Made by a program: the position numbers and the translations under genes
Part shown: piece after piece, positions 1 to 5,884 of the stretch
Layout of the letters: each line of letters starts with the position of its first letter
Position numbering within the stretch: the first letter of the stretch is position 1
DNA from: CAYOXX01 sp964408025
GTDB taxonomy: Bacteria; Acidobacteriota; DATKUA01
Length of the DNA stretch: 8,210 bases
Assembly: GCA_964408025.1 (NCBI GenBank)
Contig: CAYOXX010000115.1
Span: 1-8,210, forward strand
Reading direction: 5' to 3'
The notes under the pieces: generated by a model
What the model saw: only the letters and a program-made list of their open reading frames with translations
What the model was told of the DNA's origin: nothing
The model's database searches: none

Positions 1-564
1 GCCCTCGACTACCGCCCGCAGCCCGGCCTCAAAGTCAAGACCGGCGCGGGCCAGAACCTGTTTGAGATCCCCGCTCAGCTTTGCCGCGTCCGACCCGACC
101 TCCACGGGAGCGAGCCGCTGGGCGATGCGCTGCAGCAGCTCCTGCGGCAGGGGCCGCTCGGGCAGCCCCCGCAGCCGCTCCACCTCCCCCAGGAGCTCGC
201 GGGAAAGCGAGGCGACGTCGCCCCCACCGGCGAACAGTGTCCGCAGCGACGCGGCCAGGCGCTGCTCCTCCGGCGTCCGCTCGGCCAGGACCTCGAGCTC
301 GAGCTGCGGCAAGAGCTCGGACACGCGCACGGTGATCGTCTGCCCCGGGACGAGCCGGATGCCGCCGGAGGCGAGGTAACGGCTCCCGCCCAGCTCCAGC
401 AGCAGATTGCCCGAGGCGTCGGCGGCCACCTTCGCCTGCAGCACCTGACCCTTGGCGAGCCCGGCGTGCCGCGTGGGAACGTTCCCCCGCTCACCCCCGC
501 CCTCGCCGTACGGCGAGACGGCGCCCACGGCGACTATCTGTCCAATCACGGGGAAATCAGGCAT
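1..564 (-). CDS. Partial protein resembling the N-terminal part of FliK-type hook-length control proteins (C-terminus outside window)
   Basis: The frame is open for 188 codons from ATG at 564 to the window edge, with no stop, so the C-terminal part is missing. Residues 33-87 look like a small beta-rich domain: GLAKGQVLQAKV, then LLLELGGSRYLAS, then GIRLVPGQTITVRV, then LPQLELEVL. This pattern (a linker that sets properties, 'GG.RY.A', 'L.PGQ.. .V.V') is the one I associate with N-terminal regions of FliK-like proteins in flagellar clusters. After residue 88 the sequence becomes Leu/Glu/Arg-rich and probably helical. The diagnostic FliK C-terminal domain cannot be seen, so the name is tentative. 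ATG 564 is the first start after an in-frame stop near 631-633, but no good ribosome binding site precedes it. It follows a 227-base gap after the SwrB-like gene and may have its own promoter. The other reading frames over this stretch give Arg/Ser/Pro-rich nonsense. Confidence 0.6.
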   Translation of the reverse strand, partial: MPDFPVIGQIVAVGAVSPYGEGGGERGNVPTRHAGLAKGQVLQAKVAADASGNLLLELGGSRYLASGGIRLVPGQTITVRVSELLPQLELEVLAERTPEEQRLAASLRTLFAGGGDVASLSRELLGEVERLRGLPERPLPQELLQRIAQRLAPVEVGSDAAKLSGDLKQVLARAGLDFEAGLRAVVEG

Positions 565-791
565 GGTCCAGTAAAACCCGCAATGGGGCGCCCTCCGGCG
601 GCCACATTTCCGATCTCTTTTTCGCTTTGGTCAAAGCTACTCGACTTGCCATCCGGCGGACGCCAGCGAGGCCAGGCGGCCCGGCGGCTACAGCATTCCC
701 TTACTATAGCATCGGCACACGCGGGCGCAGACTCAAGTCGCTCTGTCAGACACAATGCGGGCAACTGGAAACTGCATAAAAGGGATGCTGG
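565..791 (-). other. Non-coding gap between SwrB-like gene and FliK-like gene
   Basis: No convincing gene lies in these 227 bases. The minus strand carries a weak sigma-28-like arrangement: TTGAGTCT at 736-729, a 12-base spacer, then GCCGATGC at 716-709 (5/8 and 6/8 matches to TAAAGTTT and GCCGATAA). A second possible start signal is TTGACC at 634-629, with no good -10 box. Imperfect inverted arms (691-702 and 780-790) begin one base after the stop codon of the upstream gene. No U-tract terminator is visible. The gap most likely holds a promoter for the FliK-like gene, but none of the boxes is strong. Confidence 0.5.
709..736 (-). promoter_or_regulatory. Weak candidate sigma-28 promoter before the FliK-like gene
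   Basis: Read on the minus strand, TTGAGTCT (736-729) and GCCGATGC (716-709) match the sigma-28 consensus TAAAGTTT / GCCGATAA at 5 of 8 and 6 of 8 positions. The spacer is 12 bases where 11 is usual. A late flagellar gene such as a hook-length regulator under FliA control would make sense, and fliA lies in the same cluster. The match is weak enough to arise by chance. Confidence 0.2.
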
Positions 792-1190
792 CTAGCGCTT
801 GGCGCCGAACCTGTCGAGGTCGAGGATAAGTTCCACCTCGCCCAGGGGAACGTTCAGTTCCTTGGCGATCTTGTCGGCGCTCAATCCCTGGCCGGCCAGG
901 AAGCGCACGTCCTCCTTGATCGCCTTCTGATCAGGTTCGAGCCGGGCCTCGACCGCTGCGGCAGCATCGCCGGCCACCTCGCCCACCTTTTCGGCCAGGA
1001 CACGCTGCTTGTGGGCGAGGCTGTGCGCCTGCTCGAGCACGCGGCGCTGCGCGGCGGAGACCTGCTCCAGCTCGTGCAGTACCCCCTGCTGCCGCTCCGC
1101 CAGCCGCCTGACTGCCAGCGCCAGTGCGACGACGCCCAGCCCGGCGGCCAGCGCCACCAGCACCCCAAACGCCGTCAGCAGGAACTGCAT
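792..1190 (-). CDS. SwrB-like (DUF6115/DUF2802-type) membrane-anchored coiled-coil protein with C-terminal HTH
   Basis: A 132-residue protein in three parts. Residues 3-27 are a hydrophobic N-terminal membrane segment (LLTAFGVLVALAAGLGVVA). Residues 28-82 are Arg/Glu/Gln/Ala-rich and likely a coiled coil. Residues 92-125 form a helix-turn-helix-like unit, FLAGQGLSADKIAKELNV then GEVELILDL. This layout matches Bacillus SwrB, encoded just after sigD at the end of the fla/che operon, and the DUF6115/DUF2802 proteins found beside flagellar or chemotaxis genes. SwrB promotes maturation of the flagellar export apparatus; the same role here is inference. With one N-terminal membrane helix followed by basic residues, most of the protein should face the cytoplasm. 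The start is well supported: GGAGG at 1200-1196 sits 5 bases before ATG. It starts 36 bases after the second HDOD gene and looks like the last gene of the operon. A DNA-binding role for the HTH is unlikely to be the main one in this family. Confidence 0.75.
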   Translation of the reverse strand: MQFLLTAFGVLVALAAGLGVVALALAVRRLAERQQGVLHELEQVSAAQRRVLEQAHSLAHKQRVLAEKVGEVAGDAAAAVEARLEPDQKAIKEDVRFLAGQGLSADKIAKELNVPLGEVELILDLDRFGAKR

Positions 1191-1226
1191 ACCGACCTCC
1201 GCCCTCCGCCTCCTGCTCTCCCGCGG

Positions 1227-2120
1227 CTACTCGCTAAAGATCGCGTGCACGAAGCTCCTTACCTTCTCGATCTCCTCGTCCAGGGTCAGCGTAAAGCGTT
1301 CGAAATCGAGCGTCTCCAGCAGGCCGTTGCTCTCGCTCAGCACCTGCCAGGCCTCCTCACCGCGTAGCTCGATCGGGATATCGGGCTCGCCGCTGACGCC
1401 GATGCTGTGCAGGCGGCAGAACTGCGAGGCCAGCCGCACCACGGAGGTCAGCTCAGGGTAACCCTCAGCCTGGCGAGGCTGCTCGTTGAAGGCGATCGCT
1501 TCGCGCAACAGCTGCGGCAGGCGCCAGCGCTCCGCCAGCCGCAGGCCGAGATCGCTGTGGTTGAAGCCGACCACCTCGTCCTCGGCCTGCGAGAGCGGTA
1601 TCGAGTCCTCCTGCGCCTTGATGAGCGCCTCCTCGAACTGCTTCGTGCGCAGGTTGGCCATGATTAGCTTGCCGATGTCGTGCACCAAGCCGGCCAGGAA
1701 CGCCTCCTCGTAGAACGGGTAGTCGAGCAGCGAAGACAGGGTGCGGCTGAGGTTGCCGCAGGCGACCGAGAACTCCCAGAAGCTTAGGAGCGGGAAGCGC
1801 TCGATCTTGGTCTCGCGCCCGAAGGCGGTGATGATCGAGGTGCCGTAGACCAAGTTCTTGGTGGCCTGCAGCCCCAGCACTACGATGGCGTGGCGTATGG
1901 AGGTTATCTCGCGGAAGAAGGAGTAGTAGGCCGAGTTGACGATGCGCAGCAGCTTGGTGGAGATGACCGGATCGGTGCTGATCGCCTCCTCGAGCTCGGC
2001 GATCGAGACATCCGGATCGCTGGTCAGCTCCATTATCTTTTCCATCACCGCCGGCAGGGTAGAAAGGTCCTTGACGCGAAGGACCAGCTTGTCCACCGCC
2101 CTCTCTCGTTCAGTATCCAT
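1227..2120 (-). CDS. HDOD domain protein with degenerate HD-type metal site (second of two)
   Basis: The 297-residue protein is an HDOD (Metal-dependent Hydrolase Output Domain) protein, a signalling family related to HD-GYP phosphodiesterases that usually lacks catalysis. Residues 10-205 carry the domain: LSTLPAVMEKIMEL (19-32), DPVISTKLLRIVNSAYYS (50-67), HAIVVLGLQATKNL (77-90), FLAGLVHDIGKLIM (141-154) and VVGFNHSDLGLRLAERW (183-199). The HD pair (H147, D148) is kept. The expected His of the WEHS motif is Phe117 (WEFS), and the usual HH near 210 is replaced by FNEQP, so metal binding is doubtful. The C-terminal 80 residues are variable and acidic. I place the start at ATG 2120, preceded by GGGAAGAG about 2 bases upstream. 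A GTG at 2174 would add a Cys/Trp/Arg-rich leader unlike the family. It is a distant paralogue of the adjacent HDOD gene, suggesting an old duplication or independent recruitment. Confidence 0.85.
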   Translation of the reverse strand: MDTERERAVDKLVLRVKDLSTLPAVMEKIMELTSDPDVSIAELEEAISTDPVISTKLLRIVNSAYYSFFREITSIRHAIVVLGLQATKNLVYGTSIITAFGRETKIERFPLLSFWEFSVACGNLSRTLSSLLDYPFYEEAFLAGLVHDIGKLIMANLRTKQFEEALIKAQEDSIPLSQAEDEVVGFNHSDLGLRLAERWRLPQLLREAIAFNEQPRQAEGYPELTSVVRLASQFCRLHSIGVSGEPDIPIELRGEEAWQVLSESNGLLETLDFERFTLTLDEEIEKVRSFVHAIFSE

Positions 2121-2171
2121 ATCTCTTCCCGATCCGCGTCTGGCTGCCTCTTGCCGTCCCGGCCAACAAGT

Positions 2172-2192
2172 CACCCCAGCTGCCGTGGGGTG
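2172..2192 (-). repeat. Perfect 7-bp stem hairpin (CACCCCA / TGGGGTG)
   Basis: CACCCCA at 2172-2178 and TGGGGTG at 2186-2192 are exact inverted complements around a 7-base loop. The RNA hairpin lies about 50 bases before the start of the downstream HDOD gene, too far to cover its ribosome binding site directly. The transcript continues with ACTTGTTGG, which is not U-rich. Confidence 0.6.
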
Positions 2193-2230
2193 CCGCCAGG
2201 CGGACCTGCAGCTACAGAGTTTATCACCAC

Positions 2231-2263
2231 GCCGGCGGGATCCCTTGTCCGGGAGCCGCCGGC
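2231..2263 (-). terminator. GC-rich stem-loop after the first HDOD gene, terminator-like but lacking a U-tract
   Basis: GCCGGCGG (2231-2238) pairs with CCGCCGGC (2256-2263). Inside it TCCC (2241-2244) pairs with GGGA (2251-2254) around a 6-base loop. This gives an 8+4 bp stem with a small internal loop, starting 7 bases after the stop codon of the first HDOD gene. The following bases on the minus strand are GTGGTGATAAACTC, without the U run of an intrinsic terminator. It could slow or partly stop transcription, or protect the 3' end of the upstream message. Confidence 0.4.
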
Positions 2264-2270
2264 ACCGCCC

Positions 2271-3122
2271 TCAGATGCTGAGCATCGCCTCATCGTCCTT
2301 CATCAAACCGGATGCCTCCTCCATCAGCTCCTCGAGATCCGCCCGCCTGATGCTGAGCATCTTCACGGCAGCCGAGGAGTTCATGTCCCAATCCGGCCTC
2401 TTACCGGCGCCCTTGCCAAGCACGTTGGCGAGTTCGTCTGCGAGGGCAACCGTGGCGGTCAGGACCGGGTACTCCCCGGCGACCCTCGGATTGTGGTGGT
2501 AGCGCACCGCCTCCTCCAGCCCCTTGGCGAGGTTCCATTTCCGGACCACCATCGCCCCCACCTGCGCGTGGTCGAAACCGAGCAGCCTCCGCTCGACCCG
2601 CACCGAATCACCGCCGATGTTGTAGGTCTCCTTGATCACCTCGCTGTACTTGTCGAAGAAGTTCACGTTCAGCACGCTCTTGCCGATGTCGTGCAGGAGC
2701 CCGCTGATGAACGACTCCTCCACGTCGACGCCGTCGAGCCTCCCGGCCAGCCTGCGGGCTATGGCCGCGGCGGCGAGCGAGTGCTCCCAGAGCAGCTTGG
2801 CGCTGAAGCCGGAGATACCCTTGCACTTGAAATAGATCGACTTGGTGGAGGCGGCCAGGACCACCGAGCGGATGGTGGAGAAGCCGAGCATGACGATGGC
2901 GTGGCTGAGCGTGGTGATGTCGCGCGAGACACCGAACATGGCCGAGTTGGCGATCTTCAGCACCTTCGCAGTCAGGGCCTGATCCCGCTGGATTATTCCC
3001 TGCAGCGCGCGCGCCGACGTCGCCTGGTCGCCAACCATCTCCATGACCTTCATGGCCACCGCGGGCATCGCGGGCAGGTCGCCCACGCGGGCTATCAGGC
3101 TGGCTAGCTCTTTTTCTCCCAT
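2271..3122 (-). CDS. HDOD domain protein with retained HD-type residues (first of two)
   Basis: A 283-residue HDOD protein. The domain spans about residues 5-212: VGDLPAMPAVAMKVMEM (13-29), DQALTAKVLKIANSAMFG (47-64), HAIVMLGFSTIRSVVLA (74-90), WEHSLAAAAIARRLA (112-126), GLLHDIGKSVLNVNF (141-155), GFDHAQVGAMVVRKW (182-196) and YHHNP (208-212). It keeps the HD-like ligand set H114, H144/D145, H185, H209/H210 and a later D229, unlike its neighbour. HDOD proteins are signalling or scaffold proteins and most have no proven catalysis. The start is uncertain. ATG 3122 places the domain at the usual position and has AGAG 7 bases upstream. ATG 3161, immediately after the fliN stop (TAGATG), would add 13 unremarkable residues and has no ribosome binding site. 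Its place right after fliN suggests co-transcription and a motility role. Confidence 0.85.
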   Translation of the reverse strand: MGEKELASLIARVGDLPAMPAVAMKVMEMVGDQATSARALQGIIQRDQALTAKVLKIANSAMFGVSRDITTLSHAIVMLGFSTIRSVVLAASTKSIYFKCKGISGFSAKLLWEHSLAAAAIARRLAGRLDGVDVEESFISGLLHDIGKSVLNVNFFDKYSEVIKETYNIGGDSVRVERRLLGFDHAQVGAMVVRKWNLAKGLEEAVRYHHNPRVAGEYPVLTATVALADELANVLGKGAGKRPDWDMNSSAAVKMLSIRRADLEELMEEASGLMKDDEAMLSI

Positions 3123-3161
3123 ATGCGTTCTCTGCGGTTGGAGGGCGGCCTGCGCCCGCAT

Positions 3162-4100
3162 CTAGACCAGGGAGCGGATGCGGGCCAACCTGCTCTCGAT
3201 ATTGGTGACCCTGAAGGCGAAGTTCCCCTCCACGACCACCACTTCACCCTTGGCGATTGTCTTGTCGTTGACCAGCAGCTCCACCGGCTCGTCCACTCCC
3301 TTATCCAGCTCAATCAGCGCCCCGGGGCTGAGCTGCAGGATCTCCTGGAGCGTCATCTCGGCGTTGCCCAGCCTGATTACGATCGGCAGTTCGATATCCA
3401 GGATCAGCCCGACGTTGCCCTCCTGGATGGCGGCGGCCAGCTCCGCTGGCTGCGGCTCGGCGGCCGTAACCTCTACCTCCTCTTCCTCCTCCGCCGCCGC
3501 CACGGCTTCAGCCTCGGGAGCCGGGGCCTCGCCCCCGCCCCCGACCTTACCCTCCGCCGCAGCGACCATCGCAGCGAGCGTCTCGACTGGCAGGAAGGCG
3601 GCGAGCACTCCCGGCTCGGCACCCTCGATGGCGAGGTTGAGGTCGAGGCGGTTCAGCGTCTCGCCGCCCAGAAGCGGGCTCAAGTCGATATCCGCCTGCA
3701 GCGAGTGGACCTCTACCTGCTCGAAGCCGAAGGGGGTCTCGTAGCGGTCCCGCAGCGCCTGGGCTGTGACGCCGAGGAACTGGTTCATCAGCTCCTTGAG
3801 TGCGTCCAGCGACTCCTCGTTCATGCTCCGCTCGGCCGAACCCTCGCCCCCCAGCATCAGGTCGACGATGACGCTGGCGTCACCGGAGGCGAGCAGGAAG
3901 TAAAGCGAACCGCTGGGGCCTTCGCTGAAGGCGACGGTTGCGAGGACCACCGGATGGGGGTAGGTCTCGGGCTTCCACTCGCTGATCTCGCCCAGGCTTA
4001 CCTCCACCGGCTTGGGCTGAAGCATCGGCAGTACGGAGAGGGCCGCGTCGGTTAAGACGCCACCCGTCTCGTCCAGAAAAGCTCGGTCTCGCTCTTCCAT
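3162..4100 (-). CDS. fliN: Flagellar motor switch protein FliN, long FliY-type with CheC-like N-terminal domain
   Basis: At 312 residues this is far longer than a plain FliN of about 100-140. Residues 1-180 look like the CheC/FliY phosphatase-type fold: a first helix FLDETGGVLTDAALSVL (8-24), a strand region VVLATVAFSEGPSGSLYFLL (51-70), and a second helix ESLDALKELMNQFLG (96-110). Residues 181-226 are a flexible Ala/Glu/Pro/Gly linker with a run of five Glu at 204-208. Residues 227-305 are the FliN SpoA domain (LILDIELPIVIRLGNAEMTL, then LLVNDKTIAKGEVVVVEGNFAFRV), which builds the lower C-ring beneath FliM and binds export cargo through FliH. The second CheC-like centre D99-x3-E103-x2-N106 is intact. 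In the first, E11 is followed by Gly at position 14 where Asn is expected. A strong GAGGAGG at 4113-4107 sits 6 bases before ATG. It follows fliM by 22 bases. The Bacillus name for this architecture is FliY. Confidence 0.9.
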   Translation of the reverse strand: MEERDRAFLDETGGVLTDAALSVLPMLQPKPVEVSLGEISEWKPETYPHPVVLATVAFSEGPSGSLYFLLASGDASVIVDLMLGGEGSAERSMNEESLDALKELMNQFLGVTAQALRDRYETPFGFEQVEVHSLQADIDLSPLLGGETLNRLDLNLAIEGAEPGVLAAFLPVETLAAMVAAAEGKVGGGGEAPAPEAEAVAAAEEEEEVEVTAAEPQPAELAAAIQEGNVGLILDIELPIVIRLGNAEMTLQEILQLSPGALIELDKGVDEPVELLVNDKTIAKGEVVVVEGNFAFRVTNIESRLARIRSLV

Positions 4101-4122
4101 CTTGCGCCTCCTCGGGGGCCGA

Positions 4123-5133
4123 CTACCGCACTACGGGAGTCCGTTCGGACACCTTGTCGTTGACCACGAAAGCGCGTACGGAGTCCTGCACCACCACGCT
4201 GCCCACCAGCTTTGGCTGGCCGGCGATGCTGAGGTAGATCGGGCTCTTGCTGTCGTGCTGCAGGAGCACCATGTCCCCGTTCTGAAGGTTTATCAGCTCG
4301 TCCACCGTGATGCGGGTGCCGATGATGTCGGCGCTGATCTCCTGCCTGGAGTTAATAATCAACTCTATCAGCTTCTCGGCGCTACCAGGATCGGCCCTGC
4401 GCCCCGAGCCGGAGGACCACTCGTGGTCGAACTTGCCGGAGACCGGCTCGAGCAGCGACGTGGGGATGCATAGGTTCATCATCCCAGGCGCCTCGCCTAT
4501 CTTGACCTCGAAGACGATGAGCACCACCACCTCGTTGGGAGCCACGATCTGGATCAACTGGGGGCTGGTCTCGCGCGCCTCGAGCCGTATATCCAGCTCC
4601 ACCACCTGCCGCCACGTCTCCTTGAGGTCCTCCAGCGCCAGCCGGATCACCGACTCCAGGATGTTCTGCTCGATCTCGGTGATGCTGCGGGAGATCTCCA
4701 GCTGCACGCCGGGGCCGCCCAGGAGCTTGTCGATTATCGGGAAGACGGCGGAGGGATTGAGCTCCAGCGCGGCGTTGCCCTCCAGCGGCCGCATGCTGAT
4801 GGCGTTGAAGCTGGTGGGGTCGGGCAGCGAGAGCAGGAACTCGGCGTAGCTGAGCTGCTCGACGCTGACGAGGTTGACCTCGCAGATGGTGCGCAGGTAG
4901 GCGCTCAGGGAGGCGCTGAGGTTGCGGGCGAAGCGGTCGTGCATGAAGTGCAGCGAGCGCAGCTGCTCCTTGCTGATCCTGTCGGGGCGGCGGAAGTTGT
5001 AGACCGAGCACTTCTTCGCCGGAGCCAGCTTGTCGGCAAGCGGCTCCTCAGCCTCCTCCGGAAGCGCGGTCTCGTCGGTCGCCACCGCGTCCAGCAGGGC
5101 GTCCACCTCCTCCTGGGTGAGTATCTTGGCCAT
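4123..5133 (-). CDS. fliM: Flagellar motor switch protein FliM
   Basis: FliM forms the middle of the rotor C-ring, binds phosphorylated CheY and couples it to rotation switching. The 336-residue length is normal. Residues 1-17 (MAKILTQEEVDALLDAV) are the N-terminal CheY-binding peptide, followed by an acidic flexible linker (18-38). The middle domain (about 44-240) has FRRPDRISKEQLRSLHFMHD (47-66), LSYAEFLLSLPDPTSFN (94-110) and the FliM-typical DKLLGGPG turn (135-142). The C-terminal SpoA domain covers about 255-325 (ISADIIGTRITVDELINLQN, GDMVLL). ATG 5133 starts 3 bases after the fliA stop, and its ribosome binding site GGAG (5143-5140) lies in the last codons of fliA with 6-base spacing, so translation is probably coupled. 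The CheY-binding peptide implies a CheY elsewhere in the genome, since no che gene is in this window. Confidence 0.97.
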   Translation of the reverse strand: MAKILTQEEVDALLDAVATDETALPEEAEEPLADKLAPAKKCSVYNFRRPDRISKEQLRSLHFMHDRFARNLSASLSAYLRTICEVNLVSVEQLSYAEFLLSLPDPTSFNAISMRPLEGNAALELNPSAVFPIIDKLLGGPGVQLEISRSITEIEQNILESVIRLALEDLKETWRQVVELDIRLEARETSPQLIQIVAPNEVVVLIVFEVKIGEAPGMMNLCIPTSLLEPVSGKFDHEWSSGSGRRADPGSAEKLIELIINSRQEISADIIGTRITVDELINLQNGDMVLLQHDSKSPIYLSIAGQPKLVGSVVVQDSVRAFVVNDKVSERTPVVR

Positions 5134-5136
5134 CGC

Positions 5137-5865
5137 TCACTCCATGCTCAGCATCGTCTTCATGCGGGCGCGCAGCCGCAGGATCGCCTTGGAGTGCAGC
5201 TGGCTGATCCGCGACTCGGTTATGCCCAGCACGCGACCTGCCTCCTTCATCGTCAGCCCCTCGAAGTAGTAGAGGCTCAGCACCAGCCGCTCCTTCTCCG
5301 GCAGGCCATCGATGCTGCCGCCCAGGAGCCTCTTCATCTCCCGCTTTTCCAGGATGAAGGTGGGCGAATTCTCATCCCGGTCGGGGATGTACTCCACGAG
5401 GTTTTCCTCGCCCGACTTGTCGACCACCTCGTAGCTGCCGAAGCTCACGCCCTTGAGGTTGTCGAGCAGCCCGTAGAAGTCGTCGAGGCTGATCCCCAGC
5501 TCCGAAGCGACCTCCTCGTCGGAGACGCTCCGCCCCAGCTCGCTCTCCAGCTTGCGGTAGGCGCGCTCGAGCTCGCGCTGCCGCCTGCGGAAGGAGCGCG
5601 GCACCCAGTCGAGCTTGCGCAGGCCGTCGAGTATCGAGCCGCGGATGCGCCTCTCGGCGTAAGTCTTGAACTTGACGCCGCGGGACGGATCGAACTTGTC
5701 GACCGCGTCCATCAGGCCGATGATACCATAGTTGATGAGGTCGTTGAGATCTACCTGGGCAGGCAGGCGGGAGCGCATGCGTGCGGCCAGGTACTTCACC
5801 AGCGCCAAGTTCTCCAGGATCCGCTGCTCCCGCTGCTGGACTCCGTATCCGCGCTGCGCGCTCAC
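5137..5865 (-). CDS. fliA: RNA polymerase sigma factor FliA (sigma-28)
   Basis: This is the sigma factor for late flagellar genes, held by the anti-sigma factor FlgM until the hook is complete. The 242 residues match the family length. Region 2 spans about 17-85, with LVKYLAARMRSRLP, DLNDLINYGIIGLMDAVDKF (39-58), FDPSRGVKFKTYAERRIRGS and ILDGLRKLDWVPRS (78-91), all classic for sigma-28. Region 3 is about 92-165, and region 4 includes LPEKERLVLSLYYFEGLTMK (188-207) and the DNA-binding helix LGITESRISQLHSKA (213-227). The start codon is GTG at 5865, supported by GGAGGGGGAG at 5880-5871, 5 bases upstream. The gene begins 19 bases after flhG and is translationally linked to fliM. No flgM is visible in the window. 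Confidence 0.97.
   Translation of the reverse strand: MSAQRGYGVQQREQRILENLALVKYLAARMRSRLPAQVDLNDLINYGIIGLMDAVDKFDPSRGVKFKTYAERRIRGSILDGLRKLDWVPRSFRRRQRELERAYRKLESELGRSVSDEEVASELGISLDDFYGLLDNLKGVSFGSYEVVDKSGEENLVEYIPDRDENSPTFILEKREMKRLLGGSIDGLPEKERLVLSLYYFEGLTMKEAGRVLGITESRISQLHSKAILRLRARMKTMLSME
5140..5143 (-). promoter_or_regulatory. fliM ribosome binding site inside the fliA 3' end
   Basis: GGAG reads across the final Glu codon and the TGA stop of fliA, 6 bases before the fliM ATG. Ribosomes finishing fliA would be placed to start fliM, so the sigma factor and switch protein are likely made in step. A small ATGC-TGA-GCAT hairpin (5154-5144) lies directly before it. Confidence 0.7.
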
Positions 5866-5870
5866 CCGGT

Positions 5871-5880
5871 CTCCCCCTCC
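5871..5880 (-). promoter_or_regulatory. Strong ribosome binding site that fixes the GTG start of fliA
   Basis: GGAGGGGGAG lies 5 bases before GTG 5865 and partly fills the 19-base gap after flhG. Its quality decides for the GTG start over internal ATG codons, which begin only at residue 30 inside conserved region 2. Confidence 0.75.
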
Positions 5881-5884
5881 ACGC

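Larger units (their letters stand above)
2121..2270 (-). other. Structured 150-base spacer between the two HDOD genes
   Basis: This is the longest gap inside the otherwise tightly packed gene run. It contains two clear hairpins, listed separately, and no plausible open frame. The arm at 2186-2192 can pair either in the 2172-2192 hairpin or in a competing one spanning 2189-2206 (GGTGCCGCC with GGCGGACC, one-base bulge). No run of T follows either hairpin in the direction of transcription, so it is not a classical intrinsic terminator. It could be a partial terminator, an mRNA processing site or an attenuator. Confidence 0.5.

Noticed and set aside
75..494. Minus-strand frame of 139 codons overlapping the FliK-like partial gene
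   Set aside because: Its translation is Arg/Ser/Cys/Pro-rich noise. The frame open from 564 to the window edge has a protein-like pattern and was preferred.
546..764. Small minus-strand frame of 72 codons in the gap before the FliK-like gene
   Set aside because: It starts with TTG, has no ribosome binding site, is rich in Cys/Arg/Trp/Pro and overlaps the start of the better-supported gene in another frame.
2121..2174. N-terminal extension of the second HDOD protein to GTG 2174
   Set aside because: The added residues (MTCWPGRQEAARRGSGRD) are unlike HDOD N-termini and lie in the hairpin-bearing spacer; ATG 2120 fits the family better.
2208..2240. Sigma-28-like -10 box (GGTGATAA) in the HDOD spacer
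   Set aside because: The -10 match is 6/8, but the region 11 bases upstream matches the -35 at only 4 of 8 positions, so it is not supported.
2121..2270. Possible cyclic-di-GMP riboswitch in the HDOD spacer
   Set aside because: The conserved core elements of the GEMM-I aptamer were not found by eye; only unnamed hairpins are present.
1890..3107. Long plus-strand open frame (405 codons) opposite the HDOD genes
   Set aside because: It crosses two real minus-strand genes and their spacer, with His/Arg/Gln-rich composition and no family resemblance.
3123..4055. Plus-strand open frame opposite fliN
   Set aside because: Antisense to a clear FliN/FliY gene, with Leu/Gln/Arg-rich composition and no motif; a GC-driven shadow.
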